A stretch of 64,000 nt of DNA from Ramlibacter sp. WS9 (lineage in GTDB: Bacteria > Pseudomonadota > Gammaproteobacteria > Burkholderiales > Burkholderiaceae_C): contig NZ_RKMB01000014.1 in assembly GCF_003797765.1 (NCBI RefSeq), positions 62,001 through 126,000 on the forward strand. The letters run 5' to 3'. Position numbers and translations under genes: made by a program. The notes under the pieces were generated by a model. That model made no database searches and had not been told where the DNA came from. It saw nothing but the letters and a program-made list of their open reading frames with translations. The first letter of the stretch is position 1. Every line of letters starts with the position of its first letter. Positions 34,918 through 47,428 of this stretch are shown piece by piece.

Positions 34918-36243
34918 ATGACCGCATCGTTGGCCGAGCGCAGCCTGCGCAGCGTGTGGCACCCCTGCACGCAGATGAAGTTGCACGAGGCGCAGCCGCC
35001 CGTCGCCATCGCCCGCGCGCAGGGACCTTGGCTCTACGACGTGGAGGGCAAGCGCTATCTCGATGCCGTCAGCTCCTGGTGGGTCAACCTGTTCGGCCAC
35101 GGCCATCCCCACATCAAGGCGGCGCTCGCAGACCAATTGGAAAAGCTCGACCACGTCATGCTGGCCGGCTTCACACACGCACCGGTGGTGGAGTTGTCCG
35201 AACGGCTGGCCGCACTCACCGGCCTGGGGCACGCGTTCTACGGCAGCGACGGCGCCTCGGCCACCGAGATCGCGCTGAAGATGAGCGCGCATTTCTGGCG
35301 CAACAGCGGCCGGCCCGGCAAGAGCCGCTTCATCGGCCTGGCCGGCGGCTACCACGGCGAGACTGTGGGCGCGCTGGCGGTGACCGACATCGCGATCTTC
35401 CGCGAAGCCTACGCGCCGCTGGTGCGGCTGGCCGCCACCGTGCCTAGCCCCGATGCCCGCGGCGCGCTGGACGGCGAAAGCGCGGCCGATGTGACTCGGC
35501 GCAGCGCCGCGGCGCTCGAAGCCTGGCTGGCCGAACACCACGAAGAAACCGCGGCCCTGATCGTCGAGCCGCTGGTGCAGTGCGCGGCCGGCATGGCCAT
35601 GCACGACGCGGAGTACCTGCGCCTGGCACGCACGCTTTGCGACCGCTATGAGGTCCACCTGGTCGTGGACGAGATCGCCACCGGCTTCGGGCGCACCGGC
35701 ACGATGTTCGCGCACCAGCAGGCCGGCATCCGGCCCGACTTCATCTGCCTGTCCAAAGGCCTCACCGGCGGCACCTTGCCGTTGTCCGCCGTGCTGACCA
35801 CCGACGATGTCTACGAAGCCTTCTACGACGACGAGGTCGCGCGCGGTTTCCTGCATTCGCATTCCTACACCGGCAACCCGCTGGCCTGCCGCTCTGCGTT
35901 GGCGACGCTGGAGATATTCGAGCAGGAAGACGTGCTGGCGCGCAACGTCGGCCTGGCCCGCGCGATGGACGAAGCGCTGCGGCCGCTGTCGCGACATCCT
36001 CGCGTGCACCATGCGCGCCGGCTCGGCATGATCTGGGCCTGGGACGTGCAGACCGCCCTGCCCCAGTTCGCGCGCCGCTACCACCAACACGCGATGGCGC
36101 GCGGCCTGCTGCTGCGGCCCATCGGCAACACGGTTTATGCGATGCCGCCGTACGTGTTGGACGCCGAGGCGGTGCAGCACCTGGCACTGGGCGCAATGAC
36201 GGCACTCGACGCCACGCTGGCGGAAGAAACTTCAGCTCGATGA
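34918..36243 (+). CDS. bioA: adenosylmethionine-8-amino-7-oxononanoate aminotransferase
   Basis: 441 residues. PLP aminotransferase class III. VWHPCTQMKLHEAQPP with YDVEGKRYLDAVSSWWVNLF is the BioA opening; the PLP-lysine lies in FICLSKGLTGGTLPLSAVLT. It converts KAPA to DAPA using SAM as amino donor. Starts 10 bases after panD and its stop overlaps the bioD start by 4 bases. Confidence 0.98.
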   Translation: MTASLAERSLRSVWHPCTQMKLHEAQPPVAIARAQGPWLYDVEGKRYLDAVSSWWVNLFGHGHPHIKAALADQLEKLDHVMLAGFTHAPVVELSERLAALTGLGHAFYGSDGASATEIALKMSAHFWRNSGRPGKSRFIGLAGGYHGETVGALAVTDIAIFREAYAPLVRLAATVPSPDARGALDGESAADVTRRSAAALEAWLAEHHEETAALIVEPLVQCAAGMAMHDAEYLRLARTLCDRYEVHLVVDEIATGFGRTGTMFAHQQAGIRPDFICLSKGLTGGTLPLSAVLTTDDVYEAFYDDEVARGFLHSHSYTGNPLACRSALATLEIFEQEDVLARNVGLARAMDEALRPLSRHPRVHHARRLGMIWAWDVQTALPQFARRYHQHAMARGLLLRPIGNTVYAMPPYVLDAEAVQHLALGAMTALDATLAEETSAR

Positions 36244-36905
36244 ACTCGTACTTCGTCACCGGCACCGACACCGGCGTCGGCAAGACCCTGGTGTCGGCCG
36301 CGCTGCTGCATGCACTGGCCAAGCACCATGAGCGTGTCGTTGGCATGAAGCCGGTGGCGGCAGGCGTGGTCGCGCATGGTGACGACTGGGCCAGCGAGGA
36401 CGCGCTCGCACTGCGCGCCGCGTCCACCATTGCCGTGCCGCCTGAACTGGACAACCCGGTCCTGCTGCCCGACCCCTTGTCGCCGCACATCGCGGCCGCG
36501 CGTGCGGGCGCGCGCATCGACATCGCTGAACTGGCCCGGCGCTATCGCCTGCTCGCGCAACGAGCCGATGCAGTGGTGGTCGAAGGCGCGGGCGGCTTCC
36601 ACGTGCCGCTTTCCGAAACCGAAACTGGCGCCGACCTGGCACAGGCGCTGGCCCTGCCGCTGGTGCTGGTGGTGGGCCTGCGGCTCGGCTGCCTGAATCA
36701 TGCCGCGCTCACTGCCGAAGCCATCCGCTCACGCGGCCTCACACTGGCCGGCTGGGTGGCCAACCGGATCGACCCCGCCATGCTGGGCGCCGAAGAAAAC
36801 ATCGCATGGCTACAGCACCGACTGCGCGCGCCGCTGCTGGCCGACATCCCTCACAGCGAGTCGCCCGACGCCCGCGCGATCGCCATCCAACTGCCTCCTG
36901 CATGA
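36240..36905 (+). CDS. bioD: dethiobiotin synthetase
   Basis: 221 residues. ATP-dependent closure of DAPA with CO2 to dethiobiotin. P-loop motif [20 protein letters not shown], catalytic region [10 protein letters not shown], and [15 protein letters not shown] are intact. It overlaps bioA upstream and bioF downstream by 4 bases each. Confidence 0.97.
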   Translation: MNSYFVTGTDTGVGKTLVSAALLHALAKHHERVVGMKPVAAGVVAHGDDWASEDALALRAASTIAVPPELDNPVLLPDPLSPHIAAARAGARIDIAELARRYRLLAQRADAVVVEGAGGFHVPLSETETGADLAQALALPLVLVVGLRLGCLNHAALTAEAIRSRGLTLAGWVANRIDPAMLGAEENIAWLQHRLRAPLLADIPHSESPDARAIAIQLPPA

Positions 36906-38137
36906 CCACAGCTAACTCATGGCTCGATGAATTCCCGGCGCGCATCGCCGAACTCGACCGCGCCCACCTGCGGCGCAAGCGCCGCGAGGTCACGCCCCAC
37001 GAAGGCGCGCGCCTGAACGTCGACGGGCAGACCATGCTCGCGTTCTGCAGCAACGACTACCTGGGCCTGGCCGGCCACTCGCAAGTCATCGCAGCCGCAT
37101 GCGCCGGCGCGCGCGCGTTCGGCGTGGGCTCGGGCGCCTCGCCGATGGTGAGCGGCCACAGCGTGGCCAACGCGGCGCTCGAGCGCGAACTCGCCGCCTT
37201 CGTCCAGTTGCCGCGCGCCCTGTACTTCTACGCCGGCTACGCCACCAACAGCAGCATCGTTCCGGCGCTGGTCGGGGAAGGCGACGCGCTGTTCTCCGAC
37301 GCGCTCAACCATGCTTGCCTGATCGACGGCGCCCGGCTGTCGCGCGCGAAGATCCATCGCTACGCGCATGCCGACCTCGCCGCGCTGAGCGCGCAACTGG
37401 CCCAGAGCCCGGCGCGGCGCAAGCTCGTCATCACCGACGCGGTGTTCAGCATGGACGGCGACATCGCCGACATTCCCGCGCTGCTGGCCCTGTGCGAAAG
37501 GCACGACGCGCTGCTGCTGCTGGACGATGCGCACGGTTTCGGCGTGCTGGGACCGCAGGGCCGCGGCAGCCTGGCGCACTTCGGCCTCGCGGGGCCAAGC
37601 GCCTCGCGCCGCGTGCTCTACATGGCGACGCTCGGCAAAGCGGCCGGTGTGGCCGGCGCCTTCGTGGCCGGGGACGACGCGCTGGTCGAATGGCTGCTGC
37701 AAAAGACGCGCAGCTACACCTACGCCACCGCCGCGCCGCCGCTGCTGGCCAGCGCGCTGCGCGCGAGCCTCACGCTGATCGAGACGGAGCAATGGCGCCG
37801 CGACCACCTCACGCGAATGATCGCCCGCCTGCGCGACGGCCTGCGCCCGGTGCTGCGCGGCACGTCCTGGCAGCTGGGCGAATCCACCACGGCCGTGCAG
37901 CCGCTGCTGATCGGCCCCAACGACGAAGCCCTGGCCGTGATGGAAGGCCTGCGCGAACGCGGCCTGTGGGTGCCGGCGATCCGCCCGCCCACCGTGGCGG
38001 AGGGCACGGCCCGGCTGCGCATCGCGTTGTCGGCCGCGCATACGGAAGCCGACGTAGACCATTTGATCGAAGCGCTGGCGCAGATCGCATCCGCCCATGC
38101 CCGCCTTTCCCCCGAACCGGAAACCGCCGTCGCCTGA
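36902..38137 (+). CDS. bioF: 8-amino-7-oxononanoate synthase
   Basis: 411 residues. PLP alpha-oxoamine synthase joining pimeloyl-ACP or CoA with alanine. Conserved [56 protein letters not shown] and the PLP-lysine in [17 protein letters not shown]. It starts within the bioD stop (ATGA). About 20 residues longer than the E. coli enzyme because of the C-terminal tail. Confidence 0.97.
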   Translation: MTTANSWLDEFPARIAELDRAHLRRKRREVTPHEGARLNVDGQTMLAFCSNDYLGLAGHSQVIAAACAGARAFGVGSGASPMVSGHSVANAALERELAAFVQLPRALYFYAGYATNSSIVPALVGEGDALFSDALNHACLIDGARLSRAKIHRYAHADLAALSAQLAQSPARRKLVITDAVFSMDGDIADIPALLALCERHDALLLLDDAHGFGVLGPQGRGSLAHFGLAGPSASRRVLYMATLGKAAGVAGAFVAGDDALVEWLLQKTRSYTYATAAPPLLASALRASLTLIETEQWRRDHLTRMIARLRDGLRPVLRGTSWQLGESTTAVQPLLIGPNDEALAVMEGLRERGLWVPAIRPPTVAEGTARLRIALSAAHTEADVDHLIEALAQIASAHARLSPEPETAVA

Positions 38138-38156
38138 CGGCTTTTTGGAGATATCG

Positions 38157-39178
38157 ATGTCCGCCATTCTTGAACAACCCGTGACTCTGCACCGCGCGCC
38201 GCGCGGCGAAGTACCACCCGCCGGCGCACAGCGCTGGCGCGTCGACGAGGTGCACGCACTTTTCGACCTTCCCTTTCCCGAGCTGCTGCACCGCGCGCAA
38301 AGCGTGCACCGCGAGAACTTCGACCCCACGATGATCGAGTTCGCGACGCTGCTCTCGATCAAGACCGGCGGTTGCCCGGAAGACTGCAGCTACTGCCCGC
38401 AGGCGGCGCGCTACGACACCGGCGTCGAGGCGTCGAAGCTGATGGAGCCGGCCGAAGTGCTGCAGGCCGCGCAGCGCGCGAAGGACGCGGGCGCCACGCG
38501 TTTTTGCATGGGCGCGGCCTGGCGCTCGCCGAAGGACCGCGACGTCGAGAAGGTGGCCGAACTGGTCGCGACGGTGAAGTCGTTGGGCCTGGAGACCTGC
38601 GCCACGCTGGGCATGCTCGATGAGGGCCACGCGCAAACTTTGCGCACCGCCGGGCTTGACTATTACAACCACAACCTCGACAGCGCGCCGGACTTCTACG
38701 GCGACATCATCACCACACGCGACTATCAGGACCGGCTCGACACGCTGGAGCGCGTGCGCGGCGCCGGCGTGAAGGTCTGCTGCGGAGGAATCGTCGGCAT
38801 GGGCGAATCGCGGCTGCAGCGGGCGGGACTGATCGCGCAACTGGCCAACCTCGATCCCTATCCTGAGTCGGTACCGATCAACAACCTGGTGCGCGTCGCC
38901 GGCACGCCGCTCGCCGAACAGGCGCCGCTGGACCCGTTCGAGTTCGTCCGCACCATCGCTGTGGCGCGCATCACCATGCCGCGCGCGCGCGTGCGGCTGT
39001 CGGCCGGTCGCCAGCAGATGGGCGACGCGGTGCAGGCCCTGTGCTTCCTGGCCGGCGCCAATTCCATCTTCTACGGCGATAAGCTGCTCACCACCGGCAA
39101 CCCGGACACGCAGGCCGACCTGGACCTGCTTGCCCGCCTCGGCCTGAAGGCGGGTCAGCCCGAACCGGTGGCCGCCGC

Positions 39179-39182
<4 letters not shown>
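38157..39182 (+). CDS. bioB: biotin synthase
   Basis: 341 residues. Radical SAM enzyme inserting sulfur into dethiobiotin. C73, C77 and C80 in [10 protein letters not shown] hold the radical [4Fe-4S]; [35 protein letters not shown] and [16 protein letters not shown] are also conserved. TTGGAGATAT precedes the start at 38157. The last bases overlap panB (ATGA), so biotin and pantothenate genes are transcriptionally joined. Confidence 0.98.
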
Positions 39183-40827
<1,645 letters not shown>

Positions 40828-40858
40828 CGCGTCGTCAGGCTGTCATTGCGGATGGCAA

Positions 40859-41989
40859 TCACGCAGCGCCGATATTCGGCACAAGTGCCCCCGCCGGCTG
40901 CCCCGCCTTCAGTGCCGCGGTGAACGCCAGCATGCGGTCGATCGGCACACGAGCGCGTTCGCCCAGCGCCGGGTCCACGTGCACTTCATTCGCGCCGGTC
41001 TCTAGTACATGCGCGAGGCCGGCAAGGCCGTTCATCGCCATCCACGGGCAATGCGCGCAGCTCTTGCAAGTGGCGCTGTTCCCCGCCGTGGGGGCTTCGA
41101 TGAACACCTTGTCGGGGTTCAGGGTGCGCAGCTTGTGCATCATGCCGTTGTCGGTGGCGACGATGAACTCGATCGCGTTCATTTCGCGCGCAGCCTTCAG
41201 GATGCCGGAGGTCGAGCCCACGGCATCGGCCAGGGCCACCACGTCGGCCGGCGACTCCGGGTGCACCAACACCTTGGCCTGGGGATACTGCTTCTTCAGC
41301 GCTTCCAGCTCGAACGCCTTGAATTCGTCGTGCACGATGCACGCGCCGTTCCAGAACACCATGTCGGCGCCGGTCTCGCGCTGGATGTAGCCGCCCAGGT
41401 GCTTGTCGGGCGCCCACAGGATCTTGTGGCCCTTGTCCTTGAGCGCGCGCACGATGTCCAGCGCACAGCTGGAGGTGACGAGCCAGTCCGAACGCGCCTT
41501 CACCGCGGCGCTTGTGTTGGCATAGACAACCACCGTGCGATCCGGATGCTGGTCGCAGAAGGCCGAAAACTCATCGACGGGGCAGCCCAGGTCCAGCGAA
41601 CAGGTCGCGTCCAGGTCGGGCATCAGCACACGCTTTTCGGGTGAGACGATCTTGGCGGTTTCGCCCATGAATTTCACACCGGACACCACCAGTGTTTGCG
41701 CCGCGTGGTCACGCCCGAAGCGCGCCATCTCCAGCGAGTCGCTCACGATGCCGCCGGTTTCCTCGGCCAGGTCTTGCAGGTCGGGGTGCACGTAGTAGTG
41801 CGACACCATCACTGCGTTGCGTTCCTTCAGCAATCGCTTGATCTTGTCCTTGAGGGCCGTGCGCTCGGCCTGCGAGGGCTCGACGGGAACCCGCGCCCAC
41901 GCGTGCTTGGTGTCGCAGGCATTGCCCGAGGGTCCACCCGGAAGGGGGTGCTCGTATTCGACGTCGAAGATGGGAATGACAGCGCTCAT
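40859..41989 (-). CDS. nadA: quinolinate synthase
   Basis: 376 residues. Condenses iminoaspartate (from NadB) with dihydroxyacetone phosphate. The [4Fe-4S] ligands are the conserved cysteines in TCSLDLGCP, in the [10 protein letters not shown] region and in [30 protein letters not shown] is the typical N-terminal block. Starts 3 bases after nadC ends. Confidence 0.97.
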   Translation of the reverse strand: MSAVIPIFDVEYEHPLPGGPSGNACDTKHAWARVPVEPSQAERTALKDKIKRLLKERNAVMVSHYYVHPDLQDLAEETGGIVSDSLEMARFGRDHAAQTLVVSGVKFMGETAKIVSPEKRVLMPDLDATCSLDLGCPVDEFSAFCDQHPDRTVVVYANTSAAVKARSDWLVTSSCALDIVRALKDKGHKILWAPDKHLGGYIQRETGADMVFWNGACIVHDEFKAFELEALKKQYPQAKVLVHPESPADVVALADAVGSTSGILKAAREMNAIEFIVATDNGMMHKLRTLNPDKVFIEAPTAGNSATCKSCAHCPWMAMNGLAGLAHVLETGANEVHVDPALGERARVPIDRMLAFTAALKAGQPAGALVPNIGAA

Positions 41990-41992
41990 GGG

Positions 41993-42856
41993 TCAGAGTT
42001 CCTTCAGGCGCATCGAGAAATCGGTGGCCTTCACGTCCTTGGTGAGGGTGCCGATGGAGATGCGGTCGACACCCGTTTCGGCGAGCGCCCGCAAGGTATC
42101 CATGGTGACGCCGCCGGAGATTTCAAGAATGGCGCGGGCATTGTTCAGGCGCACAGCTTCACGCAAGGTGGGCAGATCCATGTTGTCCAGCAGCACCATC
42201 GTGGCGCCATGGGCCAGCGCCTCTTCGAGCTGGGCCAACGTCTCCACTTCGATCTCGACGAACGAAGCGCGTGCCGCCACTTTGGCGGCCGCAGCCAAAA
42301 CCGGCGCCACCCCGCCGGCCGCGGCGATGTGGTTTTCCTTGATCAGCACTGCGTCGTACAAGCCGATGCGGTGGTTGACGCCGCCGCCGGTGCGGACCGC
42401 GTATTTCTGCGCGAGCCGCAGCCCGGGCAAGGTCTTGCGCGTGTCGACGATCTGCGCGCGAGTGCCTTTGACGGCTTCCACATAGGTCGCCGTCTTGGTC
42501 GCGACCGCGCTGAGCAGTTGCAGGAAATTGAGGGCGGTGCGCTCGGCCGTCAACAGGCTGCGTGCCGGGCCTTCGACCTCCAGCACCACTTGGTCCGCCA
42601 TGCAGCGCGCGCCTTCGCGCACCAGCCAATGAGGCTCCAGCGACGGGTCGACCTGGCGCAGCGCCGCTTCCACCCAAGGCGCGCCGCAAATCACCGCCGA
42701 CTCACGGGCGAGCACACGTGCCCGCGCCCGGCGAGAGGGCTCGACCAGGCCCGCCGTCAGGTCACCCGAACCCACGTCTTCGGCCAGGGCGCGCGCTGCG
42801 TCCGCCTGTGCCAGTTCAGCCACCGCTGCGGGGGAGAAATCGAATGCTGCTGTCAT
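41993..42856 (-). CDS. nadC: nicotinate-nucleotide pyrophosphorylase
   Basis: 287 residues. Turns quinolinate plus PRPP into nicotinate mononucleotide. Conserved DVGSGDLTAGLV, ERTALNFLQLLSAVATKTAT, DTRKTLPGLRLAQKYAVRTG and IKENHI are all present, as is the C-terminal ISGGVTMDTLRALAETGVD. The start is taken at ATG 42856; a TTG two codons upstream would also be in frame, and no clear Shine-Dalgarno separates them. It is the first gene of the nadC-nadA pair. Confidence 0.97.
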   Translation of the reverse strand: MTAAFDFSPAAVAELAQADAARALAEDVGSGDLTAGLVEPSRRARARVLARESAVICGAPWVEAALRQVDPSLEPHWLVREGARCMADQVVLEVEGPARSLLTAERTALNFLQLLSAVATKTATYVEAVKGTRAQIVDTRKTLPGLRLAQKYAVRTGGGVNHRIGLYDAVLIKENHIAAAGGVAPVLAAAAKVAARASFVEIEVETLAQLEEALAHGATMVLLDNMDLPTLREAVRLNNARAILEISGGVTMDTLRALAETGVDRISIGTLTKDVKATDFSMRLKEL

Positions 42857-42936
42857 CCGCAAAGCATAGCTTCAATTGGGGGGCCGCCCGCGCACGAGGT
42901 GGACAACCCGGCGCCCGGTGCGTGAATCGGAGAGCG

Positions 42937-43872
42937 TCAGCGCGGGCCCAGGTCGAGCTTGCGGATCAGACTCTCGTAGCGCTGCGAAAGGCGCCGCGTC
43001 GTCTCGGCGAAATGTTCCGGGGTGCCGCCGATCGAGTCCTGTCCGGCCTCTCGCAACGCGGCCTTGAAGCCCGGGTCCGACTGGGCCAGGTTGAGGTCGC
43101 GATTGAGCTCGCGGATCCGCCCCGGCGGCGTTCCCGCCGGCACGAACACTCCGGAAAAACCTTCCAGGAACATGTCCGGCCAAGTCTGGGACAGCAGCGG
43201 CAAACCAGCCACCGCAGCGGGCAGCCCATCGCGATGCGAGACTCCCAAGAGCCGGATCTTTCCGGACTCCGACAGTTTCACCCCCGCTTCCATGTGAACG
43301 AACATCACGTCACCATGCCCGCCCACCAGCGCCGTCAGCGCAGGGGCCACACCCGCATAAGGCACCGTCACGGACTTGCCGCCGACAGCGTGTTTGAGCT
43401 GCTCGCATGCGATCAGCGTTGTGCCGGGCACACTCAGGCAATTGATCCCCGGACCGTTGGTGGAGGCGAACACCTGAACGTCCGCGAGCGACCTCAACGG
43501 GCTGCCCACCGGAACGGCCAGACCGTAGCGCTCCGATGAAATCTGCATCACGGGCACGAGATCCTGGAGCGGCGACAAAGATGTTTTCTGCAGCGAGGAA
43601 ATCATGACCAGGCTGGTCGCGCCCAGCAGCAGTGTCCGCCCGTCCGGCGGCGACTTGGCCACGAGCTCCGTGGCGATCATCGTATTGGCGCCCGGTCGGT
43701 TTTCGACGATGTAGACGTCGTGCGTCACAGCGGACATCCGCTGCGCGATGAGCCGTGCCGTGCGGTCCAGGTTGCCGCCGGGAGGGGCCGGCACCACCAG
43801 CCGCCGTGTTTCCTGGGCGGCGGCGAGCGTGCACACGCACGCCAGAAGCAGCGAGAACAAGAGCCGCATCAT
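42937..43872 (-). CDS. tripartite tricarboxylate transporter (Bug/TctC) substrate-binding protein
   Basis: 311 residues with a Sec signal (MMRLLFSLLLACVCTLAAA-QE). Bug-family blocks: RRLVVPAPPGGNLDRTARLI, YIVENRPGANTMIATELVAK, and the ligand-loop region with GGHGDVMFVHMEAG. The start overlaps the stop of the acyl-CoA ligase gene, so the two form an operon and the carboxylate bound may be the ligase's substrate. No TctA/B genes are present. Confidence 0.9.
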   Translation of the reverse strand: MMRLLFSLLLACVCTLAAAQETRRLVVPAPPGGNLDRTARLIAQRMSAVTHDVYIVENRPGANTMIATELVAKSPPDGRTLLLGATSLVMISSLQKTSLSPLQDLVPVMQISSERYGLAVPVGSPLRSLADVQVFASTNGPGINCLSVPGTTLIACEQLKHAVGGKSVTVPYAGVAPALTALVGGHGDVMFVHMEAGVKLSESGKIRLLGVSHRDGLPAAVAGLPLLSQTWPDMFLEGFSGVFVPAGTPPGRIRELNRDLNLAQSDPGFKAALREAGQDSIGGTPEHFAETTRRLSQRYESLIRKLDLGPR

Positions 43873-45368
43873 TGGACTCCCGTCGGCGCGGGATGCTGCA
43901 GAAGAAGTCTCTGCAGCAGTTGAGCGGTCAATTCATCTCGCTGAACCTTGCCGGCCGCGTTGCGAGGCAGGCTGTCCATTTGCACGATGTCCCTGGGCGT
44001 CATGTTTTCGCCCAGCGCAGCCCGGCACCGCTGCCGTGCGGCCTGCGCGTCGAAGTTGCCCGACGCCTCCACTGCCGCCCCCAGCACCGGCAACCCCAGC
44101 CGATCGTGCAACAGAACGACGGCGCATTCGATCACCGCCGGGTCCTTGGCGATGACTTTTTCGATGCGGGACGGAGGGAATTTGGCACCGCCCAGGTTGA
44201 TGACGTCGTCCTCGCGGCCCGACAGGTGAACCAGGCCGTCAGCGCTGACGACACCGGTGTCGTTGGTGTAGTACCAGCCGTCGCGAAAGGCGGGCACATC
44301 GGCGGGGTCTTCGGAGCCCGGCACGTAGCCCGCTGCCAGGGTCGGGCCCCGCAAGCGCAGCCGGCCGGCTATTCCGTGGCCCAGTGGCTGGTCATTGGCG
44401 TCCACCGCTTGCACTTCCATCCAGGGCACGATTCGGCCGGCGCAAGACGGGTCTGCAAGTTGCAGCTGCGTATCGGCGAGCGCCACGATTCCCACTTCTG
44501 ACGCTCCGTAGTTGATGTTCAGGTTGGGGCAGATGTGGCGTCGCAAGAGCTCCTGGAACGCGGGCGTGGCGCTCGCCCCACCGATGAACAGGGCTTTGAG
44601 CGATTCCGCGGGCGGCGACGACGCCCCGCCGGCACGGCGCGCGGTGCGGACCATGGTCATCGCGTTGCCGGTGCTGGTGACCAGGATGTTCACCTTGAAT
44701 CGCCGTATGCCGTCCAACGCCGCACTGAAGTTGACCAGGGTGCCGCCGTACATCAGGGTCCGAAGCCAATACGAGGTGGAGAACGGCAGTGTCATCGGCA
44801 TCAGCACCGACACCCGGTCGCCGGGAGCCACGACGAAATAGTCACGCATGAGCTCGCAGCGCGCGATGCTGCCTTGGTGGTCGAAACGAATGGCCTTGGC
44901 CTTGCCGGTCGTCCCCGACGAAAAGCCGATTCGCCAGATGTCGCGGGGCCCGGCTTGCACGATCTCCGACACAGTCTCGGTGCTTTCGGCGAACAAGGCG
45001 GCGGCGCCTTCGAAATGCGCTCGCACGCGAGGAACACGCTGCGCGATGCCGGGATCCCCGCCGATCACATAGTCGACACCGCAGCGTTCCGCGGCTTCCT
45101 CGTTGATGCCGGCGGCTGCGGTGCTTGCCAGGGGGACCGATGCCGCCGCCAGTTGGGCCACCGCGAGCGTCAAGGTGATGTGCCAGAACGGCGCGGCTTC
45201 GATGATCGCGACCACGTCGCCAGCCTTCACGCCGGCATGCCGCAGTGCGCCGGCGGCACGCCCCACTTCCCGCATGAGGTCGCTGTAGGTGACGGTGCGC
45301 CTGCCCATATAGGCTGGACTGTGCGGTCGGGCCTGCGCCTGGGCGTGGATGGCTGAAATCAAATTCAT
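43869..45368 (-). CDS. AMP-dependent acyl-CoA synthetase/ligase
   Basis: 499 residues; ANL superfamily. The P-loop RIGFSSGTTGKAKAIRF, the YGASEVGIVAL motif and the hinge/C-terminal ADGLVHLSGREDDVINLGGA followed by MTPRDIVQMDSLPRNAAGKV with the catalytic lysine are intact. Substrate cannot be read from the sequence; aromatic or short branched acids are usual. It is transcribed ahead of a TTT-binding protein with an ATGATG overlap, suggesting uptake and activation of one carboxylate. Confidence 0.9.
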   Translation of the reverse strand: MNLISAIHAQAQARPHSPAYMGRRTVTYSDLMREVGRAAGALRHAGVKAGDVVAIIEAAPFWHITLTLAVAQLAAASVPLASTAAAGINEEAAERCGVDYVIGGDPGIAQRVPRVRAHFEGAAALFAESTETVSEIVQAGPRDIWRIGFSSGTTGKAKAIRFDHQGSIARCELMRDYFVVAPGDRVSVLMPMTLPFSTSYWLRTLMYGGTLVNFSAALDGIRRFKVNILVTSTGNAMTMVRTARRAGGASSPPAESLKALFIGGASATPAFQELLRRHICPNLNINYGASEVGIVALADTQLQLADPSCAGRIVPWMEVQAVDANDQPLGHGIAGRLRLRGPTLAAGYVPGSEDPADVPAFRDGWYYTNDTGVVSADGLVHLSGREDDVINLGGAKFPPSRIEKVIAKDPAVIECAVVLLHDRLGLPVLGAAVEASGNFDAQAARQRCRAALGENMTPRDIVQMDSLPRNAAGKVQRDELTAQLLQRLLLQHPAPTGVQ

Positions 45369-45457
45369 GTCGGGACATTATCGATGAAGGCCATGGTGCG
45401 CAAATGCCCGCGCCGTGCACCTGCACCCCGGCACCCGCAATTGCGGACAATCGAGCC

Positions 45458-45796
45458 ATGAACACGGAATATGCAGTCTTCGAACCCACACGCGCGGAAG
45501 TCGATGGGCTTGCCGGCCCGACGATCCTGGAGTTCGGCACGCCGTGGTGCGGCTGGTGCCGCGCCGCGCAGCCCTTGATCGCCAAGGCCCTCTTGTCGCA
45601 CTCGGGTGTGCACCACTTGAAGATCGAAGACGGCAGCGGCAAGCCGCTGGGGCGCTCGTTCGGCGTCAAGCTGTGGCCCACGCTCATCTTCCTGCAGGGT
45701 GGCAGGGAAGTGTCACGGCTGGTGCGGCCGCAGGACGCGGCCGTGATCGACACCGCGCTGCAGGCGCTGGAGACGAGCGCCGGCATCACCCGCTGA
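45458..45796 (+). CDS. thioredoxin-like protein
   Basis: 112 residues; thioredoxin fold with active site FGTPWCGWCRAAQP (CGWC rather than CGPC) and the cis-Pro LWPTLIFLQGG. Without a signal peptide it should act in the cytoplasm. The start at 45458 is at the natural N-terminus MNTEYAVFEPTRAEVD. Divergent from the acyl-CoA ligase gene. Confidence 0.9.
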   Translation: MNTEYAVFEPTRAEVDGLAGPTILEFGTPWCGWCRAAQPLIAKALLSHSGVHHLKIEDGSGKPLGRSFGVKLWPTLIFLQGGREVSRLVRPQDAAVIDTALQALETSAGITR

Positions 45797-45818
45797 GCGA
45801 TTCGCGCAGGCGGCGCCC

Positions 45819-46820
45819 TCAGTTTTCGTCCCGCGCCTCGCGCGCCATCAGCGCGGCGACGACGTCCATCGGACGGGCAGCGCCATCGAGCAAGCGCACC
45901 ACGGCGCCTGTGATTGGCATGTCGACGTCCAGCGACTGGGCACGCTGGCCCACGGCGCGGGCGCAATAGACGCCCTCTGCCACGTGGCCGAGCGATTGCA
46001 GCGCATCTTCCAGGGTGCGCCCTTGCGCCAGCAGCAACCCCACCTGGCGGTTGCGGCTCAGATCGCCCGTCGCGGTGAGAACGAGGTCGCCCAGGCCCGA
46101 CAGGCCCATGAAGGTGTCCGGCCGCGCGCCGAGTGCGACACCCAGACGCGTCATTTCCGCAAGCCCGCGCGTGATGAGGGCGGCGCGCGCATTCAGGCCC
46201 AGGTTCAAGCCGTCGCACAGCCCGGTCGCAATGGCCAGGACGTTCTTCACCGCCCCGCCGACCTCGACGCCCGGCAGGTCGTCGTTGGCGTAGACGCGGA
46301 TGCTGTCGCCGTGAAACGCCGCGACGAGGGCGTCGCGCACGGCCGCATGCTCGCTCGCGGCGACCAGCGCCGTGGGTTGGCCGCGTGCAACCTCTTGCGC
46401 AAAGCTGGGTCCGCTCAGGATGCCGGCTTCAAGGCGCGGCGCGACTTCGGCCCGGATCTCGTGGCCCAGCAAACCGAGGCGCCCCGACAGCGGTGCCTCG
46501 ACACCCTTGCACAGCCACGCCACGGGCACGGCGCAGTTCGCCAGGGCCAACAGCATCTGGCGCAGGCCCGCCATCGGCGTCGCGATGATGACCAGGTCGT
46601 GCGAGGCGGCCAGCGAAGCAACACCGTCCATGGGTGTGCTCTGGATCGAAATGGGGGGCGGCAAGGCCACCCCCGGCAGGTAGCGGCGGTTCTCGCGGTC
46701 CGCTTGCAGCGCGGCGGCTTGCCGCGCATCGCGCGCCCATAGCGTGACCGCATGCCGCGACGCGAGAGGGATGCACAGGGCCGTGCCCCACGCGCCCGCG
46801 CCCAGGACCAGGATCTTCAT
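45819..46820 (-). CDS. gpsA: NAD(P)H-dependent glycerol-3-phosphate dehydrogenase
   Basis: 333 residues. Makes sn-glycerol-3-phosphate for phospholipids. Rossmann motif [48 protein letters not shown] and the catalytic-lysine block [17 protein letters not shown]. Start at 46820 (MKILVL) rather than an upstream in-frame ATG 14 codons away. Follows secB. Confidence 0.98.
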   Translation of the reverse strand: MKILVLGAGAWGTALCIPLASRHAVTLWARDARQAAALQADRENRRYLPGVALPPPISIQSTPMDGVASLAASHDLVIIATPMAGLRQMLLALANCAVPVAWLCKGVEAPLSGRLGLLGHEIRAEVAPRLEAGILSGPSFAQEVARGQPTALVAASEHAAVRDALVAAFHGDSIRVYANDDLPGVEVGGAVKNVLAIATGLCDGLNLGLNARAALITRGLAEMTRLGVALGARPDTFMGLSGLGDLVLTATGDLSRNRQVGLLLAQGRTLEDALQSLGHVAEGVYCARAVGQRAQSLDVDMPITGAVVRLLDGAARPMDVVAALMAREARDEN

Positions 46821-46862
46821 CGCTGGAGGTCCGCCGTGCCGTGATGCGCCCGCAGGCCGCAT

Positions 46863-47330
46863 TCAGGCCGTAGTGATGATGCGCGACGGCTCGGCGGCCT
46901 GCTGCAGTTCGGCTTGCTGCTGCTCGTACATGGCCTGGAAGTTGATCTCGGCCAGATGCACGGGCGGGAAGCCGGCACGGGTGATGATGTCTGCAACGTT
47001 GCCGCGCAGGTAGGGGTAGACGATCTGCGGGCAGGCGATGCCCATGATGGCGTTCATCTGGTCGGGCGGCAGGTTGCGCAGCTCGAAAATGCCGGCCTGC
47101 TTGGCTTCGACCAAGAACACGGTCTTTTCCTTGACCTTGGTCGTCACCGTGGCCGTCACGCAGATTTCATACACGCCTTCGGCCGCTTGCGAGGCTTCCA
47201 CGCCCAGCTGGATGTCGACGGCCGGCTGCTCCTGCTCCAGCAGGATGGCGGGCGAGTTGGGCTGCTCGAGAGACGCTTCCTTGAGGTAGACGCGCTGAAT
47301 CTGGAACACGGGGTCTTGCTGGTCGGCCAT
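46863..47330 (-). CDS. secB: export chaperone SecB
   Basis: 155 residues. Tetrameric cytoplasmic chaperone delivering precursors to SecA. The family sequence [40 protein letters not shown], and [20 protein letters not shown] is intact. The start at 47330 gives the usual [13 protein letters not shown]-terminus. Followed by gpsA after 42 bases. Confidence 0.98.
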   Translation of the reverse strand: MADQQDPVFQIQRVYLKEASLEQPNSPAILLEQEQPAVDIQLGVEASQAAEGVYEICVTATVTTKVKEKTVFLVEAKQAGIFELRNLPPDQMNAIMGIACPQIVYPYLRGNVADIITRAGFPPVHLAEINFQAMYEQQQAELQQAAEPSRIITTA

Positions 47331-47428
47331 GATGATCTTTCGGGTCAATACAAAGGCCCGTCGGTCGATGCCGAAGCGGGCCGGATTCGGGAGAGCGGGA
47401 TTATCTCAGGCCGCGAGCGGCTTCGAAC

